Assembly (NCBI GenBank): GCA_025765615.1
Contig: JAIVFJ010000007.1
Location: forward strand, 124,001-188,000
DNA: 64,000 bases
Direction of reading: 5' to 3'
Source: Zopfochytrium polystomum
Taxonomy: Eukaryota; Chytridiomycota; Chytridiomycetes; Chytridiales; Chytridiaceae
Shown: positions 1-13,941 of the stretch, in pieces
Layout: every line of letters starts with the position of its first letter
Position numbering within the stretch: the stretch's first letter is position 1
Program-made: the position numbers and the translations under genes
The notes under the pieces: model-generated
The model's database searches: none
Told to the model about the DNA's origin: nothing
What the model saw: only the letters and a program-made list of their open reading frames with translations

Positions 1-108
1 TGCAGAAGAACAAAAAGGTACCTATGCCGTATCAAAACCGACAACCGCTCGTTCAGCGAATCGATCACTCTTGAGATCTCGAGGTTCTCGGGCAGGAACT
101 GCATTTAG

Positions 109-3100
109 TCTCGGCTCTGAGGGGAAAACCGAGACGCGCGCAATGACGGACCCTTTTGAATTCATTAAATACCTCGAGCACAAAGGAAAAACAAAAGAAT
201 TTGTTTATTTAAATGCAAAGAAATCCCAGCTGACCCGAGGAACCCCCACCTACAACCCATATAATCTTGAAATTGTTGATTACATCGACGTTGACAAGAA
301 GAATGGATACTTCACTTTGAGCTCTCAGGTACGTTCACACTTGAACAATTCTGCCCGTGGGTTGTCGTAATGAAAGCCCCAGGGGTTGACGAGGTTCAAT
401 GAACTCGGCCATGGCGATTTTACTCCTTTGCATCAATGGCTTCGAGAGCATCATCTATTTCACAAGCTTTTGAAGATTCGCTTTTTTGCGAACTACCGCA
501 TCTGGTCGTGCTTTATTTCTTGGCGTCGCACCGTCCTACGGACAAAAATAAAGACGGCGAAACGGCTGCTCGCAAAAAGCCTTTTTATGAACCATCCGAT
601 TCTCCGTGCCACCCTGTTAAAGGTTCGAGCGGAATGTGTCGACATTGTTATGCACCGGCGATTCTTCAAAGTAGATCGGTCTCGGAGCTATCGCCTGGAA
701 GAATTCATTCTGGAACAGAAGCAGTGGGTTGCGCAGGTCGGCAAGCAGGTGCTTAAGTCGTGGGAAGAGAATCTACGGGCAGCCGCTGAGGAGGCGAGCA
801 TAAGCTGCCTGAACGAAAAAGGGTTTGATGTCGTGCTCATGAATGGCGATGATGAAGAGGATCCGAAGAGCGGCGAGAAAAATCCTGGGGGTGGTGGTGT
901 TGGCTCAAAGGATTCGCTCGCACACGGATCAAAGCAGGACGTGAAGCGCGCAGAGTCAGCCCACACAGCACCCATTAAGCTTACATTCACAGAGCAAGCG
1001 GCTCGTCGGAACGAGTGCCGCCGGCTCCAACGCTTTGTCAAGCTCATGGACTATATGATCGTCTCAACGCTCCACGTCATGACCGTCAAAAGTGTGAGTG
1101 ATCTTCTCCGCCAGGTCTTCCAAGGATGCCAAGACGCCGACGTTGTCGTCGACAGCGACGGCGGCATGATCACTGCTGATGCCGAGCACCTGAGCGACGA
1201 AGTGCGAATGCTGCTGCAAACCGCCGACGCCGGCGAGTCGGATGCCGACAAGAGAGCATCAAAGACGAACGCGCCAGGGAGCGACGGGGACGACCTCTTT
1301 GGCGGGTCTGGGATAGGCAGGGGCATCCAAGTCGGCGGTGTCGTTGTCGGGCCCGAAGTCGGCACCGCCGAGCTGATTCGCTGTGATTTCGACGGGTTTC
1401 CAGCAGTACTGAGCCGCATCCTGCGCGCTAACATGGATAGGCCCAAGCTAGCTGAGGCAGCGGAAGATCCTCCAACCGAGCAGTCGCTAGCAGTGGACAC
1501 TGTGAAGAGCGGCAAGAAAACGGAGAAAGGTGGAAAGGACGAGAAGAAGCAGATTAAAGAGGTCTTTGTGCCGCTCTTCCAGCTCGAGCTGCTTCTAAAC
1601 CAGAAGTCACCAGCTCGCGAGCTGTACTTTGCCCCGTCGCTGACCAGCTTCCTCGCCGCGATTGACGAACTGCTTAAGCTTTACATCACAACCGTCCAAG
1701 GCGTCAACTTGCTGTCTAACTCAATACCGTATCTTAACCCTGCCAACCTAGCCGGCGGCGCCTACTCTTCCGTCCGCGGCCTTGAGGAAACGGAGTCTGG
1801 CGAGGGTCCTCAGGCGACGGCTATTATTATGGAGGGCGGATATTTCAAGGAAATTTGTGGTCGTATCCGCGGAGCGCTTGTCGGTATATTTGCGAACGCG
1901 GCCCGCTGGATAAGCACCTGGGAAGAGGTCCGCCAGATGTGGATCGAGAACGAGACTTTCAACGCTCTCGCCGCGGTTCAGGAGTCTGCCGGCCACGTCT
2001 CCGCCCGCATGATACAATACGGCTTGCAGCCCTTGCAGACCGAAGGCGGCCTTACGCAAATGCTACTTTCGTTGCACGCTGCTGAAGTGGAGGCAGCCGC
2101 GGCGGAGGCGGCTGCGACTGGCACCGAGCTCCATGTCCCCGAGAAGAAAGGGATCCTTGAGATCGGCGCTACCGTGTCGGCACGGGACGACGGGTCGGTT
2201 TACTCCCCGCTTGTCAGTTTTTTCGATCAGTGCCTTGCCAAATACTCGTCGCAGAGGGCGGCCATGACGTCCATTCCGCTCTCAAACACGATCAATAACC
2301 TGAGTATCGACACTAAGACACTCAAAGGGTTGCTCGTGCCCAGCCCAGAGCGGTGTTTTGCGGAGGTGGCGAAGATGCTGCCTGGACTCTCACGGGACAA
2401 GAGCGAGCTGCTTCTGAACGAGGTGCAGGCTTGGGTCCGTACCTTGAACGCCCAACCGCAAACCGTAGAGGGATTTGTTGAATACTTGGGCTGGCTTGAA
2501 AGAGGTGATTTTTTGAGTTTCTCGCTATCCGCTTCTGACTCCATTCCACATCTTTCGAAACGCTCTTAAACTCGACGCGGTCTAGTTCGAGATTCTACAA
2601 CTCTTGTAGAGATGCTCCAAGACGAAGTTGCTCACCTGTACGGATTGCTGGAACAGTACAGGATCCCGATCCAGCCCACGGATCTCGCGCTATATCAAAC
2701 ACTGAGCCCTACCGTTCGCCAAATGAAAGAATCCCTGGACATGGGGTCCGACACAAAGGACGATAATATAACCAAGTTCTCTGCAGAGCTCGAAAAAGCC
2801 GTCATCGAGCTTATGTCCGAAGTGAGCGAGGTCCGCAACCGTGCTCAAGACCCAATGGTCCTCAACGCCGGCGCCAGCAGCGAGATGGTCATCAAGTTCC
2901 TCGAGGAGTTGCGCGCTCAGCTCGACAAGCTGGAGGAGCTCAAGAGGCGGTACGACCAGTGGGGCGATCTCTTTAAGAGCGGAGGCACAACTGGTGGTCG
3001 AGGGGGTCAGCCTGGCGGTGAGTCCGCGAAGGCGGCGGCTGCAGCCGCGAAGAGCACCGATCTGGAGGAGACAAGGACCGAAGTCGAGCTTAAAAGAACT

Positions 3101-6100
3101 CTCTGGGTAAGCATGAATGAGTGGAACAGTATAACGAGGTACGCGTCGTCATCTGATTTGCTGTGAAAAAAGTCTAATTCTCAGTCTGCTTTGCCAGCGT
3201 GTGGAAGAATCAGCCTTTCGACTCTTTAAATCCGGAGGATGTAAACAGTCAGATCACGACATACCTGAAGACAGTCTACACCTTGGATAAAGGACTTCCT
3301 CCAAACGACGTGGTTCCAAAGCTCAAAGCGATGGTGGACGAATACCGCGCCATGTACAGCACGATAGTTGACCTCAGAAACCCAGCACTTAAGCCTCGTC
3401 ACTGGGAGAAAATTCAGGATGCTATTGGAAAGGCGATTGTCAAAGATGAAACATTTACCCTCGCGACTCTGCTTGAATCCCGAATTTTCGACTTCAAGGA
3501 GGAGATTGGCAATGTTTCAAGCCAGGCTGGGTCTGAAGCAGCTCTTGAAGAAATGCTCGGCAAAGTTGTAAAGTCTTGGAACGAGGCCGAGTTCACAGTT
3601 GCGACGTACCGCGATGCAAAAGATGTTTTCATTCTTGGTACAGTGGAGGACATCCAAACGCTTCTCGAGGACTGCCAAGTTACAATCTCTACAATCAAAA
3701 GCTCCCGATTTATCGGCCCGATAAAAGGCGAGGTGGATCGCTGGGACAAGCAGCTGTCCCTGTTCTCCGAGACTTTGGAGGCGTGGCTCATTTGCCAAAG
3801 GAACTGGCTGTACCTCGAAAGCATCTTTTCGGCACCAGATATTCAGCGCCAGCTTCCGGACGAAGCGAGGATGTTCTCGCAAGTTGACAGAACATGGAAA
3901 GACATCATGCGGAAGGTTGCGAGGAACCCCAATGCCATGAAGAGCGGAACGATGCCCGGGCTCCTCGAATCACTGCAGCAAAATAACGTCTTGCTTGATC
4001 AGATTCAAAAGTGCCTCGAAGACTATCTTGAGTCGAAGCGCCTCCTGTTTCCCCGGTTTTACTTTCTTTCGAACGAAGAGCTGCTTGAGATTTTGTCCCA
4101 AACGCGTAACCCTCAGGCGGTTCAGCCGCACCTCGGAAAATGCTTTGACGCCATCAAGAGCTTGGAATTCAGCTCTGCAGATCCAAAGAGCATTGACATT
4201 GTCGCCATGATCAGTCCAGAGGGTGAGCGTGTTCCATTCATTAAGACTCTTAAAGCCCGAGGCAACGTCGAAGCCTGGCTTGGGTCGGTGGAGGAGGCCA
4301 TGGTTACCGTTCTTCGACGGCTTGTCAAGCTGGCTTTTGCAGAATATGAGGACGCCAAGCGGTCTGACTGGCTTAAAGAACACGTTGGCCAGGTCATCGT
4401 TACGGCGAACCAAGTAATGTGGACGAAAGATGTCACCGAGGCGATCAAAAGCAGCGACCCCAACAAGGGACTTATCAATTTGCGTCAGAAGTGCATCAAC
4501 AACCTCTCCGCTACTGCGACACTGGTTCGCGGCGAGTTGACAAAAATCCAACGCGCAACGCTCGGTGCGCTTATTACCATCGACGTCCACAACCGAGACA
4601 TTGTGTCGGGCCTGATCGCAGCCAAAGTGACGGGCCTAGCAGACTTTGAATGGACAAAACAAATGCGCTATTACTGGGACGCCGAGTCTGACGTGTGCAG
4701 CGTCCGCATGTCGTCGTCCGTTTTCACGTACGGCTACGAATATCTTGGCTGCTCTCCGCGTCTCGTTATCACTCCTTTGACCGACCGCTGCTATCTAACC
4801 CTCACGGGTGCCCTTCAGCTTAACCTCGGCGGCTCCCCCGTCGGTCCGGCCGGAACTGGCAAAACGGAGACAGTAAAGGACCTGGCCAAGGCGCTTGCCA
4901 AGCAGTGCGTTGTCTTCAACTGTTCTGACGGTCTCGACTACAAGATGATGGGCAAGATGTTTGCGGGGTTGGCACAGTCTGGCGCGTGGTGCTGCTTCGA
5001 CGAGTTTAATCGGATTGACATTGAGGTCCTGTCTGTGATTGCCCAGCAGCTGCTCACGATTAAAGCTGCCAAAGATGTTAAAGCGATCAAGTTCATGTTT
5101 GAGGGAAGGGAGATTCGTCTGATTGACACCTGCGCTGCGTTTATCACAATGAATCCGGGATACGCTGGGAGAACTGAGCTCCCTGACAACCTGAAGGCCC
5201 TCTTCCGACCAATCGCGATGATGATCCCAGGTAGGAAAGAAATGTGCCAAATAATTCTTAGCATCTAATATCCGAAAGACTATGGATTGATTGCTGAAAT
5301 CATGCTCTTTTCGGAGGGTTTCGAGGACGCAAAAACATTCGCCGGGAAAGTCGTCAACCTTTACAAGCTGTGTTCAGAACAGCTTTCTCAGCAAGATCAC
5401 TACGACTTCGGAATGCGGGCAGTGAAATCTGTATTGGTTATGGCAGGCGCACTAAAACGTGCCAGCCCTGAGCTGGCCGAGGAGGTCGTGCTCATTCGAT
5501 CACTGCGGGACTCGAATTTGCCAAAGTTCTTAGCCGAGGATATTGGCCTTTTCCGCGGCATCCTCCAGGATCTGTTCCCTGGCGTAGTCGTTGTAGAGAA
5601 GGACTTCGGCCTCCTGACGAACGCTATTCACGACGTCATGAAGGAGCGCAACCTCGAGATTGTCGAGAGCTTTACCACGCGAGTATGCCAGTTGTATGAG
5701 ACGATGAGGATCCGTCACGGCGTTATGCTTGTGGGCCCAACCGGGGGCGGAAAAACAACATGCTACGAAGTGCTACGGGATGCATGTACGAAAGTGAAAG
5801 AAAAACACCCTTCAAACCCAGATTTCCAGAAAATCAAAACCTGGGTACTCAATCCGAAGGTAGAATGGAGCTGTGTTTTGATTTGGTTTAACTCGTCCAA
5901 CTTTAGTGTGTTGCGATGACAGAGCTTTACGGAGAATTCAACTTGGCCACAATGGAGTGGAAAGATGGTCTCATTGGTTGCATTTTCCGAGCTCAAGTTG
6001 CAGACGACACTCCAGACGACAAGTGGACTGTTCTGGATGGCCCAGTTGATGCGCTGTGGATTGAAAACATGAACACTGTGCTCGACGACAACAAATTGCT

Positions 6101-9100
6101 GACTCTGATCAACGGCGAGCGGATAAAAATGAATAATACTATGCACATGCTATTCGAAGTTGCGGACCTCGCTGTGGCATCTCCTGCAACTGTAAGTCGT
6201 TGTGGAATGGTGTTTATGGACCCTGCCAGCCTCGGATGGTCTCCATATGTCCAATCTTGGTCGAGAAAGCTTCCAGACTACGTCTCAACCGAACTCAAGG
6301 AGTATCTTAAGCTGCAAATCAAGACGTATGTTCCGGCCGGACTTGCTTATATTCGAAAACTGGGACGCGAGTTTATTCGATCAGTTGATTTCAATATTGT
6401 TGTCTCCTTATGCAATCTTCTTAGCACCTTTCTCAACAGAAAGGGAGAGATTGACTTCAATGCCGAGTTCTCGGACCTTCGTCTCATGTTTAGCCACGTA
6501 TTCGTATTCTGCTATGTCTGGGCTCTTGGAGGCAATCTCGCAGATGGAGCGCACGACTTTTTCGATAGCTTCCTGCGGGAGTTGCTAGATAGTACACCAA
6601 TGCAAGACTTGCAGCTTCCCTCATCACAAAATGTCTTTTGTTACTACGTGGATCTGAAGCACAAGACGTTCAGCCTTTGGGATGACATCGTTCCTCACTT
6701 CTCCTACTCGGCCGATATTCCGTTTTTCCAGATGATCGTGCCAACGCCTGACACCGTTAAATACTCGTTCCTCCTTGATGAGTTGTTGAAAAACGGTTAC
6801 CGAACCTTATTCATCGGAAATTCCGGTGTCGGCAAGTCAGTCATTGTCCAAGACCTTCTGAACCGAATAAGCAAGCCTCGTGGCTACGTGCCCGTCACGC
6901 TTAACTTCTCCGCTCAGACCAACAGTGCCCAGACCCAGCAAATGATGGAGTTGAAGCTCGAAAAGAAAAGGAAAAACATTCTTGGTGCGCCAACAGGCTC
7001 GACCAAGATCGTGCTGTTTGTCGATGACCTGAATATGCCAAAGCTGGACACGTATGGGTCGCAACCGCCTATTGAGCTGATACGTCAATACATTGATTTT
7101 GGCGGGTTTTACGACAGAGAAAAGCTCACTTGGAAAGCCGTGCAGGACATTGAGCTCGTAGCATGCTGTGCACCGCCTGGCGGAGGCCGAAACAATGTCA
7201 CCCCTCGCTTTATCCGCCACTTCAACCTGCTGAGCATTCCCGTGCCGTCAGAAATCTCGCTGGCAAAAATATTCCGCTCCATAATGGATGGCTTCCTCAA
7301 GCCTTTTACCAGCGAGGTTCGACAGACCAGCGACGCCATTCTGAACAGCGCAATCGAGATATATCGAAGCATGTGCAATGAACTACTCCCGACCCCTGCA
7401 AAATCCCACTATACTTTCAACCTGCGTGATTTGTCCAAAGTTATTCAAGGCATCTTACAAGTTCGCCCGCCTGCTGTGCAAACCCGTAGTGACATCGCTC
7501 GAACGTTCATTCACGAAGCATCCAGAATATTCCACGATCGACTGATCGACGACTCGGATCGCCAATACTTCAATAAGTTGCTCTCCGATCTGGTTGAAAA
7601 GAACTTTGGCGTCTCTATCCCGAAGGATACGTTGTCCGAAAAGCCAATCCTGTTTGGGGACTTTATCAAGCGTGGGGTCCCTCAAGAAGACCGGCAGTAC
7701 GTGGAACTAGCTGACATGAAGGTCCTCACGACGGTTTTGGAGGAATATTTGGAAGAATACAATGTGACCATGAGCAAAGAAGTGCGACTCATTTTCTTCA
7801 TGGATGCAAAGCAGCATATATCAAGGATATTAAGAATCATTCGACAACCCCGCGGGAATGCCTTGCTTATCGGAGTCGGTGGAACTGGAAAGCAGTCTCT
7901 AACGCGCCTCGCTTGCCATATATCCGACTACCAGTGCATCCAAATCGAGTTGACGCGTACCTATGGACAAACAGAATAGGCGCGAAGACTTGAAGAAGCT
8001 TTACCGAGTTGCCGGAGTTGAGGGCAAGAATACAGTGTTCCTGCTCACTGACACTCAGATCAAGCAGGAAACATTTTTGGAGGATATCAACAGCATTCTC
8101 AACTCTGGTGATGTACCAAACCTTTTCGAGACTGACGAAAGAGAAAAAATACTTGGCGATGTTAGACCGATCGCCAGAGAGAAAGGACTTCCCGAGGACC
8201 GCGACTCCGTCTACCAATTTTTCATCAACAGGGTGCGGGACAATCTTCACATTGTTCTCGCAACCAGCCCTGTTGGCGATACATTCAGGAACCGATGCCG
8301 AATGTTCCCCTCTCTTGTCAACTGCTCCACTCTCGATTGGTTCGACGAGTGGCCTCGAGAGGCTCTGCTGTCTGTCTCGAGGCGGTTCTTTGAGTTTGTC
8401 GACTTCGGTGGGGACGAGATGCGAGAGAAGATTGCGCAAATGTGCGTCGAAATCCACTCGTCCGTCGGTCGCATGGCGACCCGGTTCTATGCGGAATTGC
8501 GTCGCCGTTATTACACTACGCCAACGTCCTACCTCGAGCTCATTAATCTTTACACGTCCATGCTCCAAGAGAAGAGAAAAGAGCTCGGATCTGCACGTGA
8601 CAGGCTTCGAAACGGTCTGAACAAGCTTGCTGAGACGAACGAGCTCGTGGCCAATATGCAGATTGAGCTGGAGCAACTCGGGCCGGAATTGAAGCAGCGC
8701 GCGGCGGACGTTGAAATACTCATGGTGAAGATCGCCAAGGATCAGGAAATGGCCGACAGTGTGAGAAAAGTGGTTTCCGACGAGGAGGCGACTGTGCGCG
8801 AAAAAGCCACCGCTACGGAGGCGATTGCCACAGAAGCTCAAAAAGATCTAGATCAAGCGCTGCCCGCCTTGAATGCCGCGTACAAGGCCTTGGATGCGCT
8901 CGATAAGAAAGACATTGCTGAACTCAAAGTTTTCACCAAGCCTCCCGATCTCGTGTTGATGGTCATGGAGGCAATCTGCATTCTTTTCAAGGTCAAACCA
9001 GACTGGGAAAACAGCAAGAAAATACTTTCAGACCCGCAACTGATGAAAAAGATGACGGACTATGATAAGGATAACATTCCAGAGGCGTTGTCAAAGAAGT

Positions 9101-12100
9101 TGAGAAAGTACACCGAGAACCCAAACTTCAACGCCGAGGCAGTGGAGAAGGTGTCCAAAGCCTGCAAGTCGATGTGCATGTGGGTCATCGCCATGGAGAT
9201 TTATTCTCGTGTTTTCAAAGAGGTCCTCCCGAAAAAGCGGCGATTGGAGGAAGCGCAGTCAACACTCGAAAGCACGCGACAGAAACTCGCCGAAAAGACA
9301 GCAGCTCTACAAGAAGTGGAGTCTCAGCTTGACAAGCTGAAGCAAAAATACGAAACGTCAATCAAGAGCAAAAAAGTACTTGCCGAAAAAATGGAAGAAA
9401 CCACCCGGCGTCTGGCCCGCGCTAGCAAATTGACTTTGGCTCTTGCCGATGAGCAGATCAGATGGACTGAGTCCGTCGACAGCCTGAACCAGCGGATCGA
9501 CTCACTCGTCGGCAATATTTTCCTCTGTTCCGCGTGCGTAGCCTACACTGGTGCATTCACATCAACCTACAGGCAGGACCTCGTTATTCAATGGATACGC
9601 AGCTGCCAGGAAATCGGCATCCCCATCTCTGAAAATCTCAGCTTGGTCGAAAATCTCGCTGATCCTGCAGTCGTTCGCGACTGGAACATTCAAGGCCTTC
9701 CAGCCGACCAGCTGTCGATTGAAAATGGCATCCTCGTCACACGCGGGAGGAGGTGGCCTCTCATGATTGATCCACAAGGCCAGGCAAACAGATGGATAAG
9801 GGCTATGGAGGGCCCTTCCCTCAAAGTCATCAAGTTCACAGAGGCAAAATTCCTGCGCTCCCTTGAAAATGCTATTCGGACGGGACAGTCGGTTCTGTTG
9901 GAAGACGTAGGCGAGCAGCTGGATCCCGCTATCGAGCCCCTCTTGCTGAAGCAGACGGTTCGCCAAGGAGGCCGCTTGCTGATGAAGCTGGGTGACTCTT
10001 TGGTCGAATACGACAGAAATTTCAAGCTCTTCATTACGACAAAGCTTCCCAATCCGCACTACCTGCCGGAAGTTTGCATCAAGGTCACAATTATAAACTT
10101 CACTGTCACGAAAACTGGCCTCGAGGGCCAGTTACTCGCAGACGTCGTCAAGATAGAGCGACCGGAGCTGGAGGAACAACGGAATTCTCTCATCGTCAAT
10201 ATCGCCAACGACAAGAAGCAGTTGAAGGATATAGAAGAGAAGATTTTGAAGCTGCTGTTTGCATCCGAAGGAAATATTTTGGATGACGAAGAGCTTATCA
10301 ACACACTAAATCAATCAAAAGTGACATCGGCCGCAATTAAAGAGCGCGTCGTTCAAGCTGAGTCCACCGAGAAAGAAATCAATATCGCGAGAGAAAAGTA
10401 CTGGCCAGTCGCTATCCGAGGTTCCGTCATCTACTTCGTCATAGCGGAACTGGCGGAAATCGACTCCATGTACCAGTTTTCCCTGAAGTACTTCAAGAAC
10501 CTGTTCAATCAATGCATCATTGAAAGCGAGAAGAGCGACGACTTACAGCGGCGCATCGCCACGCTCTGCAAAAATACCACGTACAACATTTTCCTGAATG
10601 TATCCCGAGGACTTTTCGAAGCTCATAAGCTTCTGTTTGCATTCATGATCTGTATCGCCATTATGCGCCAGTCACGGCAGATATCCGAACCGGAGTGGAC
10701 CTTCTTCCTGAGAGGCGGAAACTCCCTTGGAAAGGAGGTTCCGCCGCGGCCGAATGCGCGCTGGCTAAATCAGAACATCTGGCAAAACTGCAACGATCTT
10801 GCCAACTCCCTGGAGGTGTTCAACTACATCACGGAGCATATATCCGTATTCGGGTCGGAATGGGAGCCCCTGATGGACTCGGAGAATCCATATGATGAAA
10901 GGGTCCCGGGTGACTCGAGTGGCCGCCTGACGCCCTTCCAGCGGTTGATTCTCGTCAAAGTTTTGCGCGAAGAGAAGCTGGTTCCGTCGTGCATCCAATT
11001 TGTCAGCGAAAACATTGGGAACGAATTCATTGCAATTCCACCTCTCGATCTGACGAAAGTCTACCGGGACACCTCTTCAAGGGTTCCGCTTATCTTTATT
11101 CTGTCCACTGGGTCGGATCCAATCACTGGTCTGATGAAGCTCGCTGCCGGTATGGAGTCCCCAATGACAGATCGCCTCCACATGATATCTCTCGGCCAAG
11201 GACAAGGCCCTATTGCCGAAGAACTTCTTCGCAGAAGTACTGTCGCCGGCGACTGGCTCTTTTTGCAGAATTGCCATTTGGCCGCATCCTGGATGGCGAA
11301 GTTGGAGGCGGTAGTGAAAGACCTGTCAAGTCCAGATTTGGGCGGTGGAGCCTCGAGCCTCCTACCCGACATCCATTCCAATTTCCGACTCTTCCTTTCT
11401 TCCATGCCCTCCCCCGTCTTCCCAATCGCCGTCCTTCAAGAAGGCGTCAAAGTTACGAACGAGCCACCAAAAGGCCTCCGAGCAAACCTTGCAAGAAGCT
11501 TTTCGGAAATTTCTCGTGACCTTTTCGATCTTCACCCTCCTCAAGGCATTCGATTCAAAAAGTTGCTCTTCGGTGTGTGCTTTTTCAACGCTCTTATCCA
11601 TGAACGGAAGAAGTTTGGACCGCTCGGGTGGAATATCATGTACGACTGGTCCAACTCTGACCTGGAAGTCGCCATCACACTACTCAAGAACATTCTTCAG
11701 GAGTCAAAGCAGGTTCCGTGGGACGCACTGCTCTACCTCACTGGTGACATTGTTTTCGGAGGCCGTGTCACGGACGATTGGGATCGCCGCACTTTGAAAT
11801 CCATCCTTGCCAAGTTTTACACATCGTCCATACTGGACGACGCCTATCGATTCTCTCCCTCTGGAATATACTTTGCCCCAGGCGATCTCGAACTGACCGG
11901 TTACCGCTCCTACATTGATTCGCTGCCCTTCACCGAGGAGCCCTCCATCTTTGGCATGCACGAAAACGCGAACATCAGCTTCCAGATGCAAGAGTCCAAG
12001 CGCGTCGTGCGAACCATCCTCGACGTCCAGCCGCGGCTCGTGTCCGCGAGCGGCGGCAAATCGTCCGAGGAAATCGTTACAGATGTTGCGTCGGCCATCC

Positions 12101-13375
12101 TGGAAAACTTGCCCGAACCATTGGTGCTGGAGCCCTCTGCGCCTAACGCGGCGGCGCTTCTGGGTACTACGGCTCGAAGCATGGATGCGCCGCCCGCGAA
12201 CATGATCGAGGTGCTATTTAAGAAGGACAGTGCGGGTCGGATGCTCAATTCTCTGAGCACGGTTCTTGGGCAGGAGGCGGTTCGCTTCAACAAGCTGCTT
12301 GCGGTCGTGAAGGGGACGCTGGAGAATCTTATCAAGGCTGTGAAGGGGCTTGTGGTGATGAGCTCGGAGCTTGAAAAAGTCTTTACGAGCTTGTTGAACA
12401 ATGAGGTAATGGGCAATTAGCCTGTATTTTCGTTTTGAAACATTAACGCTCAATCATCTTTCGCAAAGGTTCCAAAAGTTTGGTCCAACGCTGCTTACCC
12501 GTCTTTGAAGCCATTGGCCGCATGGATCAAAGACCTTCAGGCTCGTATTCACGAGCTTGCGACGTGGATCGAAAAGGGGCAGCCACCGTGCTTCTGGCTT
12601 CCTGGATTCTTTTTCCCGCAAGGTGAGAACTATTTTTAGTTTTGCCCATATAGCCCTTGCACTTACACTCAATTTTGTGGAAAAGGGTTCCTAACGGGCG
12701 TGTTGCAAAACCACGCTCGAAAGTACAACATTGCCATCGACAGCCTTCTTTTCGCGTTCAAAGTTTCCGATTACGACGAAGGTGACCCGCGGATCGCTCT
12801 CGAACAGGCAGCGTTCCAGGCAAAAGATGTACACAGTTCGGGCATGACCGACGACATCAGAGTCACGTATCCCGATGAAGACGGCGTCTTGGTTCGGGGA
12901 CTGTTCATAGAAGGCGCCCGCTGGGACAGGTCCAAGAAGCTGCTTCAAGATTCATATCCGATGGAGATGTTTTCGGTGAATATCAAAAAAAAGAGAAAAA
13001 TTACTTCGTGCGAGCACGACTTCGCAGGTACTAACTTCTTCTCTCTTCCCTCACAGAGCATGCCGCTTGTGCGCTTCATTCCGACTCAAATACCGCAACA
13101 ACAAGACAAGAGCTTGTACGTCTGCCCTCTCTACAAAACGTCTGCGCGTGCAGGCACGCTCTCAACGACGGGGCACTCTACGAATTTCGTCATCTCACTG
13201 AATCTACCGAGCGACCGACCGCAAGACTATTGGGTGTCGAAGGGAGTTGCCTTGCTGGTAAGTTCATCGTGCCCGAGCGCGCACTTGTAAGCCTGTGCCT
13301 GACACTTTTTTTTTGTGATTTGCTACGCCATCACTCAAAAACCTGTTTCCCATCCAGTGCCAACTTAATGACTAG
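109..13375 (+). CDS. DNAH6: Axonemal inner-arm dynein heavy chain, DNAH6-type (5' partial)
   Basis: Motor subunit of a single-headed inner-arm dynein; it hydrolyses ATP to slide axonemal microtubules. About 4,200 residues are encoded here, close to the usual length, but roughly 190 N-terminal residues expected from animal DNAH6 lie off the left edge. An AG at 107-108 would open the first visible exon. Four P-loops are visible: AAA1 GPAGTGKT (about 4843-4866), AAA2 GPTGGGKT (5733-5756), AAA3 GNSGVGKS (about 6816-6839) and AAA4 GVGGTGKQ (7871-7894). The stalk coiled coil and microtubule-binding tip span about 8560-9530. Introns that keep frame: 329-382, 2505-2609, 3139-3197, 5231-5278, 5860-5906, 12406-12468, 12623-12685, 12976-13056 and 13258-13357. 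The C-terminus ends ALLCQLND before TAG. One frame break at 7977-7978 just after AAA4 has no intron to explain it. Family assignment is strong; the DNAH6 subtype rests on the N-terminal and C-terminal blocks. Confidence 0.93.
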
Positions 13376-13941
13376 ATATATTGTGCACGTTTTCATCGTT
13401 TCTATTTCTTCATTTTTGTTTTACCCGTGTATCCTTTGAGCTGTCTGGTCTTCCCGCTGGATGGGAATGTGAGCAGTAGTCGATGCGACGAGCATTGAAT
13501 AAAAAACATTCGTTGAGCAAGTGGAGCACTAATAACTTGTGCTTTGGTAACGACAACAGTGATGCTTTCAGTGCGGGGAGTAGGGCAGGGAGCTGAAGCT
13601 CAGCAACAGCGAAGAGAGGAAAGAGCTGGGTCGGCCGAAATGATACACGAAAGTTGTTTGGCCTTCCTCTCGAGGCGAGTTTCACGTCCCCGATGGACGG
13701 AGCAACTTCAAACATCTGCTGTGATCCACGGTCCTTTTTGCACTTGGTGATTTCTACCCTTCACCCGCAATCGGAACTTGAGCGCACAATATATGCAAGT
13801 CTTCAGCGGCTACGTTGTCGCGTGGAGGGGCGATCGGGCAACGGCGGCGATGGATTTTCGTGGGTTTTGGGGCATCGCAGTGGGTCCAGGCGGAAGAAAA
13901 AGGAGGAAAGCGAAACTGCACTGCGTGGATAAACCAGAATT
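13376..13941. other. Intergenic stretch, dynein 3' side
   Basis: Apart from the AATAAA at 13498 I see no convincing coding exon or RNA gene. Short open frames here carry no recognisable motif and overlap on both strands. Confidence 0.4.
13498..13503 (+). terminator. Candidate polyadenylation signal of the dynein gene
   Basis: AATAAA lies about 120 nt after the dynein stop codon and is followed by an A-rich stretch. Position and orientation fit a cleavage/polyadenylation signal; not tested by transcript data. Confidence 0.45.

Noticed and set aside
7977..7979. Alternative genetic code in which TAG is read as an amino acid
   Set aside because: Reading through TAG does not restore the dynein frame; a one-base shift is still needed, and TAG ends several other genes normally.
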